A stretch of 64,000 nucleotides of DNA from positions 2,448,501-2,512,500 of the forward strand of contig NZ_CP079800.1 in NCBI RefSeq assembly GCF_028869115.1, given 5' to 3'. The translations under genes and the position numbers were made by a program. The notes under the pieces were generated by a model, which worked only from the letters and a program-made list of their open reading frames with translations, did not search any database and was not told where the DNA came from. This document shows, in pieces, positions 37,418 to 45,031 of this stretch. Each line of letters starts with the position of its first letter. The stretch's first letter is position 1. Source of the stretch: Pseudemcibacter aquimaris. GTDB taxonomy: Bacteria > Pseudomonadota > Alphaproteobacteria > Sphingomonadales > Emcibacteraceae.

Positions 37418-38620
37418 CTACTGAATGGTGAAATCTTTCAATTTGTCTACTGTGATAGTTCCATCGTCTACAAGGTCACAAAAAGCATCCACCACATTCT
37501 GGTCGTATATTTTGCCGCCTCCACTACGAATAACTTCAATGGCAGCTGCATGACCTCTAGCCTTCCTATATGGCCGGTCTAAAGCCATCGCATCAAAAGT
37601 ATCCGCAACAGCCACAATTCTAGCTTCAATAGATATCTCATCACCAACCAGCCCAAGGGGGTATCCAGAACCATCTATTCTTTCATGATGCTGAGCAGCG
37701 ATTTCTCTAATTGGCCAATCAAAATCAATATTATTCAATATGTTATCACCAGCAGAGGCGTGATTTTTAATGAGTTTAAATTCATCATCTGTAAGCTTTT
37801 CTTGCTTGGTAAGAACACTCGTTGGAACAATAAACTTACCTACATCATGAACTAGTGCCCCAAGTTCGAGGCCAGTCAACTGCTCTTCGCTTAAACCTAG
37901 TCTACGTCCAATCAATACAGAAATATCTGCCACATTTTGACTATGTCCTGCCGTGTAGGGGTCTCGCGCTTCTAACGCAGCCGATAATGCACGTACAATA
38001 TTTTTTAATGCATTTTGCCTTTCGCTGTCCAACCTAGCTAATTCTATATGCTCTTCTTTTCTTTTACTGAAAAGCCTCATCAACAGCCCTAAAACTACTG
38101 TAGCAGGAAGAAAACTCAAAAACATAGCAGGCAAAACCTGATCGTTAACTGTTGTAACAGCGCCAGCAGGAAGAAACTGGAATAAAAAGGCGACTATTAC
38201 ATGGACTAAAAAACCCAGTCCTAACAAAGATAGCCAGTTTACCTCTATTCTTTTGCGCTGCTTCAGATACCAGAAAGCCAAACCACAAAATGATGATGCA
38301 ATAATGACTGAAAAACCAACAAAAGCACCACCACCACCGAGATAGAGACGGTAAGCACCCGCAATGGCTGAAGAAGTAATCGCGACTAGCGGCCCGCCAA
38401 ATGCAGACGCTAAACTAATCATTACCGATCTAGCGTCAAATATTACACCAGGCTCAACAACAACCGGTACAACCATGCCGAAAATACAAATGAGCCCAAA
38501 AAGCAAACCAAGTGATATCTGCTTACTTAACTCATTCCTAAACTCTAGGTTAACAAAAACACCATGCATCAACCCCAAAGTGAGCATAATTGAGACGGTT
38601 TTTGCTAATTCTATATACAT
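37418..38620 (-). CDS. Membrane-bound HD-GYP cyclic-di-GMP phosphodiesterase inside the tail operon
   Basis: This 400-residue protein has six or so N-terminal membrane segments (about 8-190) resembling the 5TMR-LYT sensor type, then a coiled linker and an HD-GYP domain (about 205-390). Catalytic motifs are intact: AGHSQNVADI, LVHDVGKFIVP, HASAG, HHERIDGSGYP and ADTFDAM. The complete DGSGYP motif marks the HD-GYP subclass that hydrolyses cyclic di-GMP. It is not a phage structural protein: it sits between DUF6441 and tail terminator genes, framed by an AT-rich 195-base upstream gap and a hairpin, like an acquired moron. It would lower cyclic di-GMP and so alter motility or biofilm state of the lysogen. 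Confidence 0.9.
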   Translation of the reverse strand: MYIELAKTVSIMLTLGLMHGVFVNLEFRNELSKQISLGLLFGLICIFGMVVPVVVEPGVIFDARSVMISLASAFGGPLVAITSSAIAGAYRLYLGGGGAFVGFSVIIASSFCGLAFWYLKQRKRIEVNWLSLLGLGFLVHVIVAFLFQFLPAGAVTTVNDQVLPAMFLSFLPATVVLGLLMRLFSKRKEEHIELARLDSERQNALKNIVRALSAALEARDPYTAGHSQNVADISVLIGRRLGLSEEQLTGLELGALVHDVGKFIVPTSVLTKQEKLTDDEFKLIKNHASAGDNILNNIDFDWPIREIAAQHHERIDGSGYPLGLVGDEISIEARIVAVADTFDAMALDRPYRKARGHAAAIEVIRSGGGKIYDQNVVDAFCDLVDDGTITVDKLKDFTIQ

Positions 38621-38815
38621 ACGCGATAAACTTTAACTTGAATATGTGTTCATTATTTGTTTTTCATTAGAAATAACCTTTTTTATTCAATAACATACAA
38701 ACTCTTATCTTAACAGATATTATTTACTTGAACGCCGTGCTCATCACTCTCATTTTCACTTTAAAATTCTGCTCAAATGTAAAGCCCAACTTGATATATG
38801 AGCTATTTTTTAAAG
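38621..38815 (-). promoter_or_regulatory. AT-rich gap upstream of the HD-GYP gene
   Basis: There is no gene in these 195 bases, which are clearly richer in A and T than the neighbouring tail genes. This is the largest gap in the structural operon and probably holds an independent promoter for the HD-GYP gene. I cannot assign boxes with confidence. Confidence 0.4.
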
Positions 38816-39469
38816 TTACCGATCCCTCCAATGGCGCAGCACAAACTCTGGCAATCGGCTGTGCCATTTGATGGCTTCCGGCTCAAAACGGATCAGTTTG
38901 GGCAATTTAACCTGCGGCACGAGCCAGAACATTACCACGGATGACAAGCCATTGCCGGTTTTAAGGGCTCGCTGACTGGCTTTTCTAAACCCGCGCAGTT
39001 CCCCAGTTTTTCGGGAATAGGATGCCCGCATATTTTGAGCGACCAGCAGACTGGGGCCACGTTTGCGATAAACAAACTGCAACCTCATACCTCTGGCTTT
39101 TTCCAGATTACCCGGCGTGACCCGTTTGCCCATCACTCGCTTGGGCGCATTAGGTGTGGGAATAGCAAGCCAAAAACCATCTTTGGCGCGGATCACTTGC
39201 CCCTCTTCAAAACCTTCCATGATCTTTTGGGCTTTAGTGTAAACGAGCCCGGCTGCTTTCAGGCTTTCACCGCGACGAGGATAAACGTCCCCGCGCCATG
39301 TCCTCGCCAGCCTCGGCCCAAGACCACTGGCAACCACCTGGGAGCGCATGGATTGTTTCAGGCCAGATGTGGCTTGACGCACTGCCTTGGTGACAGCCCG
39401 TTCCCCCATCAGAAGTTCTTTCTTCAAATAGGCATCAAGATTACCTTCAAGCGCAGCCTTTAGTCTCAT
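38816..39469 (-). CDS. DUF6441-family head-tail/minor tail protein
   Basis: This 217-residue basic protein begins with ALEGNLDAYLKKELLMGERAVTKAVRQATSGLKQ, the helical start of the DUF6441 family found in alphaproteobacterial prophages at the lambda Z position. FWLAIPTPNAPKR and MRLQFVYRKRGPSLLVA are family-like strands. It is likely a tail completion or connector protein. It overlaps the preceding connector gene by four bases. Confidence 0.75.
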   Translation of the reverse strand: MRLKAALEGNLDAYLKKELLMGERAVTKAVRQATSGLKQSMRSQVVASGLGPRLARTWRGDVYPRRGESLKAAGLVYTKAQKIMEGFEEGQVIRAKDGFWLAIPTPNAPKRVMGKRVTPGNLEKARGMRLQFVYRKRGPSLLVAQNMRASYSRKTGELRGFRKASQRALKTGNGLSSVVMFWLVPQVKLPKLIRFEPEAIKWHSRLPEFVLRHWRDR

Positions 39470-39774
39470 GCTTTCACCAGGTCCAGTTTCCAGATCAGAC
39501 CATGCTGATCTTTTTGTGGCTCACCCTGAATGCTGTAGGACACCGATCCAACAGTGAGCCCATCTCCGACTTGCGGGTTTGGGACAACCGAGACCAACAG
39601 TTCAGCCATTTGGCTTGCTGTGTGAATTTGCGTTTCCCGAAAATCATAGATTTGATCAGGGATCTTGAGCACCGCCTTACAGGGGATTGGATCGCCAACA
39701 GCTGGCTGATAGGTCGCATCGACAGCCAGCTTTTCAAAGAGTTTGAGCGCAGCCCGTTCAAAGGCGGGGATCAT
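39466..39774 (-). CDS. Head-tail joining protein (lambda FII-like)
   Basis: This 102-residue protein is beta-rich (GDPIPCKAVLKIPDQIYDFRETQIHT, MAELLVSV, GSVSYSIQGEPQKDQHGLIWKLDL) and matches the gpFII-type attachment family in size and position after the capsid genes. It overlaps both neighbours by four bases. Confidence 0.75.
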   Translation of the reverse strand: MIPAFERAALKLFEKLAVDATYQPAVGDPIPCKAVLKIPDQIYDFRETQIHTASQMAELLVSVVPNPQVGDGLTVGSVSYSIQGEPQKDQHGLIWKLDLVKA

Positions 39775-40097
39775 CTCTCCGCCTTATTAAACTGCTCCCA
39801 AGCCAAGTCACGCTGCTGACTGGTGATATCCTTATCCAAAATATCCTCCAGAGCTTTAACGAGCGGCTTGCCGTCCTTGCCAAAACCATCTGCGTCCAAA
39901 ACAGAGATGGCATCAAGCAAGGCCGACATATCTCCGTCATCAGATGCTGAGGTTTCAATCGAGGCGGCAGCAGTGGCTGCTTTGACAAATCCAAGCTTGA
40001 TCAAGCGCTCCGCATCTGCCTTTTCAAGGTCAGTGGTCTCACCGGGCATAACGGTAGATTGGCGGCCCTGCAGGCTAGAAATTGCAATTACCTTCAT
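39771..40097 (-). CDS. Head completion protein (FI-like position)
   Basis: This gene encodes 108 residues from ATG 40097, which has GGGAGGG four bases upstream. A longer in-frame extension toward 40211 lacks a ribosome binding site and overlaps the capsid gene. The N-terminal half (KVIAISSLQGRQSTVMPGETTDLEKADAERLIKLGFVK) is a small beta fold common in phage head modules. The C-terminal half is acidic and helical. The equivalent lambda gene is FI, needed for DNA packaging or head completion. Confidence 0.65.
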   Translation of the reverse strand: MKVIAISSLQGRQSTVMPGETTDLEKADAERLIKLGFVKAATAAASIETSASDDGDMSALLDAISVLDADGFGKDGKPLVKALEDILDKDITSQQRDLAWEQFNKAER

Positions 40098-40108
40098 ATC
40101 ACCCTCCC

Positions 40109-41143
40109 TTATGCCACAGTTGCAGCAAGAGACGCATTGGGGCGATAAGGCACCACCAGCGGTGCAGACTGCATCAAAAGCCAGCGCACAGCAGGGTCTT
40201 CTTCGAGCCACGACTTGGAAAAATAGCGCTGAGCCTTAAAGCCCGCCTTTTCATCCATGATCATGCCGTAGCAGCGCGTGCCTTCCAGCTGATTGCGGCT
40301 GACCAGCAGCACCGTATTGTCCGGCAACAGATTTGTGAGCGTGCCATTATCGGCGATATAGACATCGTTATAGACATAAAAGTCAAAGTCACCGATGGAG
40401 CCCACATAACGCGCCTTTTCGCTGCCCTGACCGCGCACCATCGGATCAGTAGAGATACTGGCATTGGTACCGCGACGGATTTCCAGCTGTCCCTTCACCT
40501 GATTATTGTTGCGGAACAAGCGCCATGCTTTCGGGTCCATGATGACCGTTCGAGCCACGGCACCGGATTTTTCCTGAATGAGCCCCGCCCAGTCTTCAAG
40601 CTGATCAAGGGCTGGTGCCGTGACATCATCCCATTTGGCTGTGCCTGTGAGTGCCACGGTCAAAGCCGCATCACGCTTAAAGTCCACCACCTGGGTTGGA
40701 TAATCCTCACCGCTCACGGTCACACGACCGCTCAGCAAGGCTTCCGTTGCCATGACTTCCTCTCGGCGTGTCAGGTTTTCAAGCTGGTTGCGGAGCGATC
40801 GGTTCACAGCCGCTTCCATACGCCGACTGGCTGGCAAACTGCCCCCAATCTTTTCACCGATCAGACGTTTGATCGGAGTATTGGCATCAAAGCGGCGCTT
40901 GTCTTTTACATAGGCAGGCTTGAAGCTCTGAGTGCTAAAGCCTTCCTGATCAACAACGCGGCCTGCGACCAACGGGGACACGAAAGGCGCGATACGCGGC
41001 TTGGACTGATCTACATCGAAGTGGATTTCTTCAGACTCTTCCGTTTGCATCTGCCCAAAGAAGGTATCCAGCAAAAAAGAAGCCGGTCGCTCCAAATATT
41101 CAACAGTCCGGTTAAGGACAAAGGTAGAGAAAATATCGACCAT
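40109..41143 (-). CDS. Major capsid protein, lambda E family
   Basis: This 344-residue protein matches the HK97-fold major capsid proteins of the lambda gpE group. Family-like segments include PFVSPLVAGRVVDQEGFSTQSFKPAYVKDKRR, LLSGRVTVSGEDYPTQVVDFKR and YVGSIGDFDFYVYNDVY. It is preceded by the decoration protein and followed by connectors, the lambda order. A long plus-strand reading frame over it is a codon-pattern shadow. Confidence 0.93.
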   Translation of the reverse strand: MVDIFSTFVLNRTVEYLERPASFLLDTFFGQMQTEESEEIHFDVDQSKPRIAPFVSPLVAGRVVDQEGFSTQSFKPAYVKDKRRFDANTPIKRLIGEKIGGSLPASRRMEAAVNRSLRNQLENLTRREEVMATEALLSGRVTVSGEDYPTQVVDFKRDAALTVALTGTAKWDDVTAPALDQLEDWAGLIQEKSGAVARTVIMDPKAWRLFRNNNQVKGQLEIRRGTNASISTDPMVRGQGSEKARYVGSIGDFDFYVYNDVYIADNGTLTNLLPDNTVLLVSRNQLEGTRCYGMIMDEKAGFKAQRYFSKSWLEEDPAVRWLLMQSAPLVVPYRPNASLAATVA

Positions 41144-41146
41144 CTT

Positions 41147-41530
41147 TTAAGCCTCCTGATTTTTGCGCAAGAAGATGCTGTCAGGTCCCAATGTTTTGAG
41201 GGACTCTTCAAAGGTTGCCGCGCTATGGCCAGAGCCAAAGAGCAAGGCAGTGATGTTAAATTCACCCGCGTGATAGACGACAGCGTCTGCATCACCCGCC
41301 GTCACATCGATGTCTTCGGCGAGAATGGCGACAGGCTTTTCTGAACCGTCCACAGCAGCTGCATCACTAAGCGTGTAAAAGCCATTTGCTGTAATCCGGC
41401 CAAGGACAGCGCCGCGATGAAGGGTAATCGCTCCTGTGATGGTTTCCGTGCGCTGAATGGAGGGGAATTCCCCTGAATGAAGATTATCGGGCGTATAAGC
41501 ACCCTGATCTGTAAACCCTTGTGCGGTCAT
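41147..41530 (-). CDS. Head decoration protein (gpD-like)
   Basis: This 127-residue protein has the lambda D pattern: DNLHSGEFPSIQRTETITGAITLHRGAVLGRIT...LSDAAAVDGSEKPVAILAEDID, and an acidic beta-rich core. Such proteins trimerise on the expanded capsid and stabilise it. Position between protease/scaffold and major capsid genes fits. Confidence 0.9.
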   Translation of the reverse strand: MTAQGFTDQGAYTPDNLHSGEFPSIQRTETITGAITLHRGAVLGRITANGFYTLSDAAAVDGSEKPVAILAEDIDVTAGDADAVVYHAGEFNITALLFGSGHSAATFEESLKTLGPDSIFLRKNQEA

Positions 41531-41547
41531 AAGATGTCTCCTGTTGA

Positions 41548-41901
41548 TTAATAAGAAGCGAGACGTTTGGCGACATCTTCATCCGCTTCTTCGTCTTCTT
41601 CCCGGCTAGGGATGATTGTTGGGTTTGGAATTTCATCCATGGCGGCCTGAAACCCTGATGTCTCAGCATGTGTCTGCTGCTCTTTGGGCGCTTTTGAAAG
41701 CAGTGCCACAGCAGCCTCCACCGTCATGTCGGTCTCAAAAGCAAGATGCTTGGCAAGCTCGCTGCGATCCGCTGCTTCCGTGTGAGACAAAATCTCTTTT
41801 AAGCGGTCTCGCTCAGCTTTAATACCGCCCCCTTCTGCTTCTTGTTCAAGACTGGCCGTCAGGTCGGGATAAGCCTCCCGCAGGCTTTTGATGTCATCCA
41901 T
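41548..41901 (-). CDS. Nested in-frame scaffold protein (Nu3-like)
   Basis: An internal start codon at 41901 (MDDIKSLREAYPDL) is preceded by AGGAG six bases upstream, an excellent ribosome binding site inside the S49 protease gene. It would give a 117-residue helical, acidic protein identical to the protease C-terminus. In lambda the scaffold Nu3 is made exactly this way from the 3' part of gene C. The assignment is therefore strong on sequence and analogy. Confidence 0.8.
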   Translation of the reverse strand: MDDIKSLREAYPDLTASLEQEAEGGGIKAERDRLKEILSHTEAADRSELAKHLAFETDMTVEAAVALLSKAPKEQQTHAETSGFQAAMDEIPNPTIIPSREEDEEADEDVAKRLASY

Positions 41902-42768
41902 ATTTTTCTCCTGTGGACTTATCGAATTTGAGGAAGACGCCTGCATGCGCTCACCTCCACCATTACCCCCAAGTTCACTCAGGAGTTTTTCAAAAGAGCC
42001 AACACGGTCAGCCAGACCTTGGCTCACCGCATCACCGCCGATGAACACATCGCCGCTACCATAATGTTCCTGGACATGGGCCGCCGTTGCCCCGCGATAT
42101 TTGGCGACCGCGTCAACAAAGACACCTGCCATGGCATCGATGCGTTTTTGCAAGCGGGCGCGCCCCTCATCGGAGCCTGGATCTAATCGCTTAAAGGGGC
42201 TCTGCGAAGACACCACCTCAACCGTGTCGGTATCCTTGCCGCCTTGATAGACACCCACCACACCGATGGAGCCAAGGGCACTGGTTTTGGAAACCACAAT
42301 TTCGTCTGCTGCTGCGGCAATCCAATAGGCACCAGAGGCCGCATCACCGGAAGCATAAGCAATGACGGGTTTTCTGCCGCGTGCCTCATAGACCATGTCG
42401 GCAAGCTCAGCGCAGCCATTTACCTCACCGCCCGGAGAGTCGATATTAAGGACAATGGCCTGAACATCCGGGTTCTCCAGCGCCGTGGTAAAGTCCCGTG
42501 CCAGCAGCTCATAGGAAGATGCGCCGCTTATCTGCGTGAACAGGTTGGCATAACGAAAAAGCGGCCCAACCAATGGCAGGACCGCTATATTCTCTCTCAT
42601 TTCCAGACGGTGTGTGTTTTGAAGCTCCCGTCCCAGCTTGGCTGCCACCGCTTCAGGTGGCTCATTCTGCCTTGCGGCAATATCCAATATGGTCTCAAGA
42701 CCCGCTGGCGTTATTGCCCAAGGCTCACCGGCTGCTTTGCTCCAGATCATCCTGTTCCATAGTTTCAT
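41548..42768 (-). CDS. S49 prohead protease fused to scaffold (lambda C-like)
   Basis: This protease has about 406 residues from ATG 42768. Earlier ATGs at 42771 and 42774 are possible, and AGGA precedes this cluster. The S49/ClpP-type domain (about 55-270) shows IDSPGGEVNGCAELADMVYEARG and the catalytic Ser in DAASGAYWIAAAADEIVVSKTSALGSIGVV. The C-terminal 117 residues form a helical, Glu-rich scaffold with its own internal start. It cleaves head proteins during prohead maturation. The open frame extends to 43050, but that part overlaps the portal gene and lacks a start signal. Confidence 0.88.
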   Translation of the reverse strand: MKLWNRMIWSKAAGEPWAITPAGLETILDIAARQNEPPEAVAAKLGRELQNTHRLEMRENIAVLPLVGPLFRYANLFTQISGASSYELLARDFTTALENPDVQAIVLNIDSPGGEVNGCAELADMVYEARGRKPVIAYASGDAASGAYWIAAAADEIVVSKTSALGSIGVVGVYQGGKDTDTVEVVSSQSPFKRLDPGSDEGRARLQKRIDAMAGVFVDAVAKYRGATAAHVQEHYGSGDVFIGGDAVSQGLADRVGSFEKLLSELGGNGGGERMQASSSNSISPQEKNMDDIKSLREAYPDLTASLEQEAEGGGIKAERDRLKEILSHTEAADRSELAKHLAFETDMTVEAAVALLSKAPKEQQTHAETSGFQAAMDEIPNPTIIPSREEDEEADEDVAKRLASY

Positions 42769-44245
42769 CATCATTATCCTGTTTGTCCTCAGCAGCCATA
42801 GTCGGGGTGGAAAGACCAAGTTCGCGCATCTTCGCTTGCTCCCGCGCTCTCTGCTCGAGCACTTCTTCCCAGTCCAACCCTTGGGAGGCACATTCCTCTT
42901 CCAGTGTGGAAAGACCGTTTTCCATACGAATGCGGGAGGCTTCGGCTTCCTTGACCGGATCAATCCAGCCGCGACCGGGGCCAATCCATTTAGAGCGCGT
43001 CCATGCCGCCCGGTTTTGATAAAAGCCCGGAGCTTCCACCAAGCCCTCACTTACGGCTTCCTCTAACCACAGCTCATAAACAGGCCGCGCCCAATAGGTT
43101 GCAAGCCACTGCCTGCGGCCCATGAAATAGCGCCATGCTTCCATGAGTGCGGCTCGCGCACTGGAATAATTGGTCTTGGAAAAATCCTTCATCAGCAGTT
43201 CAAACGGAATGTTTAATCCCGTACCGATATGCCGCAGGACATTCTCCACAAACTGGCCGTATCCGCTATTAGGACGGCTTGGCGTAAAGGGCGAGACCTT
43301 GTCACCCGGAAAGACCGGAATGATGGCACCGCCTTGAAGCCTTACCTTCCACTCATTACGCGCTGCGATATAATCATCCACGCTTCCACCGAACATTTCA
43401 CCGATGGCCTCGCCGTCCAGCGGGGTCTCAATAAAGGCCGCGATCATCGCATTGACCACAGCGGCCTGCAGCTCACTGCGCTCATAATGATCCAGCATTT
43501 TAAAGAGCGGCATAACACTGGTTAAAAGTGGTTTACCACGCTTTTGACCGCTGCGTTCAAAATCCGCGATATGCAACACCCGCCTGCGACCAAAGGCCGT
43601 CTGGATGGGTATGCGCTGCCAATCATCTTCAACACCGAGAGAGATCAGCACATCCCCGGGATGGTTCTTTCTGATCCAATAGGCTTTTGGCGCACCATAT
43701 TGATCGATCTCAATACCGCCGCGCAGGCGCTTGCCGTCTTGCTTCCCATCTGGATTACTTAGCCGGTCTGGTTCCACAAGCTGGATGACTGTTGAAAAGC
43801 TGCGCCCTTTTAACCATAAGGGCAAGGCCAGCGCTTCCCCGTTTAACATGGATGAGCGAAACACCTGCGAGGTCATGCCTGCAAAGTTCAAGGATCTGGC
43901 GGCATCACAGTCGGTTGTCTCCGCCCAACTGCGCCACTGGGATTCAACCTGGCGGGACCATTCATCAGCCCACGCTTTATCCTTCCCAAGTGACTTATAG
44001 TCAGGCTGGGCGGCTAAACGGAGTCCTGTACCGACCACATTATCTGTCAGTGTCTGGATTGCTCCAGAGGCAACGCCGTGATTGCGGACAAGGTCCCGAG
44101 ATCTGGAGACCAAGGTACCCAGTTCAGGAATTAGATCACTGTCAGCAGATCCAGCATGTGGCAGCCATGAAGCCAGCTCCCGGGCCGCCGTTGATGCAGC
44201 GCGGTGCGCCGTATCTGGCTGAGTTGATGTTTTATTAGGTTGCAT
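42725..44245 (-). CDS. Portal protein, lambda B family
   Basis: This 506-residue portal has the lambda-family segments RARDLVRNHGVASGAIQTLTDNVVGTGL-like near residue 50 (here starting SRSRDLVRNHG), FERSGQKRGKPLLTSVMPLFKMLDHYERSEL and FSKTNYSSARAALMEAWRYFMGRR. It forms the dodecameric vertex through which DNA is packaged. The 3' end overlaps the protease start. Upstream, the ParD/RelE pair on the plus strand separates it from gpW. Confidence 0.93.
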   Translation of the reverse strand: MQPNKTSTQPDTAHRAASTAARELASWLPHAGSADSDLIPELGTLVSRSRDLVRNHGVASGAIQTLTDNVVGTGLRLAAQPDYKSLGKDKAWADEWSRQVESQWRSWAETTDCDAARSLNFAGMTSQVFRSSMLNGEALALPLWLKGRSFSTVIQLVEPDRLSNPDGKQDGKRLRGGIEIDQYGAPKAYWIRKNHPGDVLISLGVEDDWQRIPIQTAFGRRRVLHIADFERSGQKRGKPLLTSVMPLFKMLDHYERSELQAAVVNAMIAAFIETPLDGEAIGEMFGGSVDDYIAARNEWKVRLQGGAIIPVFPGDKVSPFTPSRPNSGYGQFVENVLRHIGTGLNIPFELLMKDFSKTNYSSARAALMEAWRYFMGRRQWLATYWARPVYELWLEEAVSEGLVEAPGFYQNRAAWTRSKWIGPGRGWIDPVKEAEASRIRMENGLSTLEEECASQGLDWEEVLEQRAREQAKMRELGLSTPTMAAEDKQDNDDETMEQDDLEQSSR

Positions 44246-44303
44246 TTTTACTCTATTTTACCTATTATATAACCATAAGCGCCATGAAGAGAGAGACATC
44301 AAA

Positions 44304-44516
44304 ATGCCAACTACCATCAAGCTTTCAGACGAGTTAATCAGTGAAGCAAAGCGATATGCTGCTGTTTACAGTCGCTCAACGCCCAAACAGATCGAATATT
44401 GGTCACGCATTGGCAAGATTGCAGAAGAAAACCCTGATTTGCCCTATAGCTTCATTCAGGAAATCCTCCTTGCCAAACAAGAAGAAACAGAGCCGTTTGA
44501 GTTTTCCCAAGACTAA
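44304..44516 (+). CDS. ParD-like antitoxin
   Basis: This 70-residue protein starts with TIKLSDELISEAKRYAAVYSRSTPKQIEYWSRIGKIAEENPDLP-type sequence (motif at residues 3-40), characteristic of the ParD-like antitoxin family. An AT-rich promoter-like stretch (44245-44275) lies upstream and AGAGAG precedes the start. It is followed three bases later by the toxin gene. On the strand opposite to the head operon, it is a moron. Confidence 0.85.
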   Translation: MPTTIKLSDELISEAKRYAAVYSRSTPKQIEYWSRIGKIAEENPDLPYSFIQEILLAKQEETEPFEFSQD

Positions 44517-44519
44517 ACT

Positions 44520-44798
44520 ATGAAAATCTCACAAAAGCCGTCGTTCAAAAAGGCTTATAAGAAATTAAAGCCCAACCAAAAATCCGACATGGATAATGCA
44601 ATCCGTGCTGTCATGGCAGACCCAGAAATTGGACAGCCAAAGACAGGCGAATTATCAGATATCCTTGTCTATAAGTTCAAAATGGTAAAACAGCTCACTT
44701 TGCTGGCCTACAGCTACGAGGAACAGACAATCACGTTGACACTCGTTGCACTGGGTTCCCACGAAAACTTCTATCGTGACCTAAAGAAAACCATTTAA
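44520..44798 (+). CDS. RelE/ParE-family toxin
   Basis: This 92-residue basic protein (ISQKPSFKKAYKKLKPNQK...LVYKFKMVKQLTLLAYSYEEQ, LVALGSHENFYRDLKK) has the RelE/ParE fold pattern, including the Y/K-rich C-terminal strand. With the ParD-like protein it forms a type II pair that may stabilise the prophage. Its stop overlaps the convergent gpW stop by four bases. Confidence 0.88.
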   Translation: MKISQKPSFKKAYKKLKPNQKSDMDNAIRAVMADPEIGQPKTGELSDILVYKFKMVKQLTLLAYSYEEQTITLTLVALGSHENFYRDLKKTI

Positions 44799-45022
44799 AA
44801 CTCCACATAGATGGGCTTACGCCTGACACCTCCCTGCTTGCGCTGAATGTCAAACTTCAGGTGCGCGATATATTTTTCCAGCTTTGCAGTGTCCGTTGAC
44901 TGATAGGTCACTGCGCCGTAACCGCCGATATTGACCGAGACTTCTTTCGCTCCGGTCATCAGTAAATGGTAAGCATCCTCAGCCTCTGTCAGCCGTGATT
45001 GCAATATGGCTACATCTGTCAT
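44795..45022 (-). CDS. Head-tail joining protein gpW-like
   Basis: This 75-residue protein (LTEAEDAYHLLMTGAKEVSV, YQSTDTAKLEKYIAHLKFDIQRK) is a good match in size and pattern to lambda gpW, a head completion protein. AAGGAA precedes the start by six bases. It lies between terminase large subunit and portal, the lambda position. Confidence 0.85.
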   Translation of the reverse strand: MTDVAILQSRLTEAEDAYHLLMTGAKEVSVNIGGYGAVTYQSTDTAKLEKYIAHLKFDIQRKQGGVRRKPIYVEF

Positions 45023-45031
45023 CGGGTTTCC

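Noticed and set aside
40082..41344. 420-residue plus-strand reading frame
   Set aside because: It is antisense to the major capsid and decoration genes, which have clear families, lambda order and ribosome binding sites. It has no recognisable domain.
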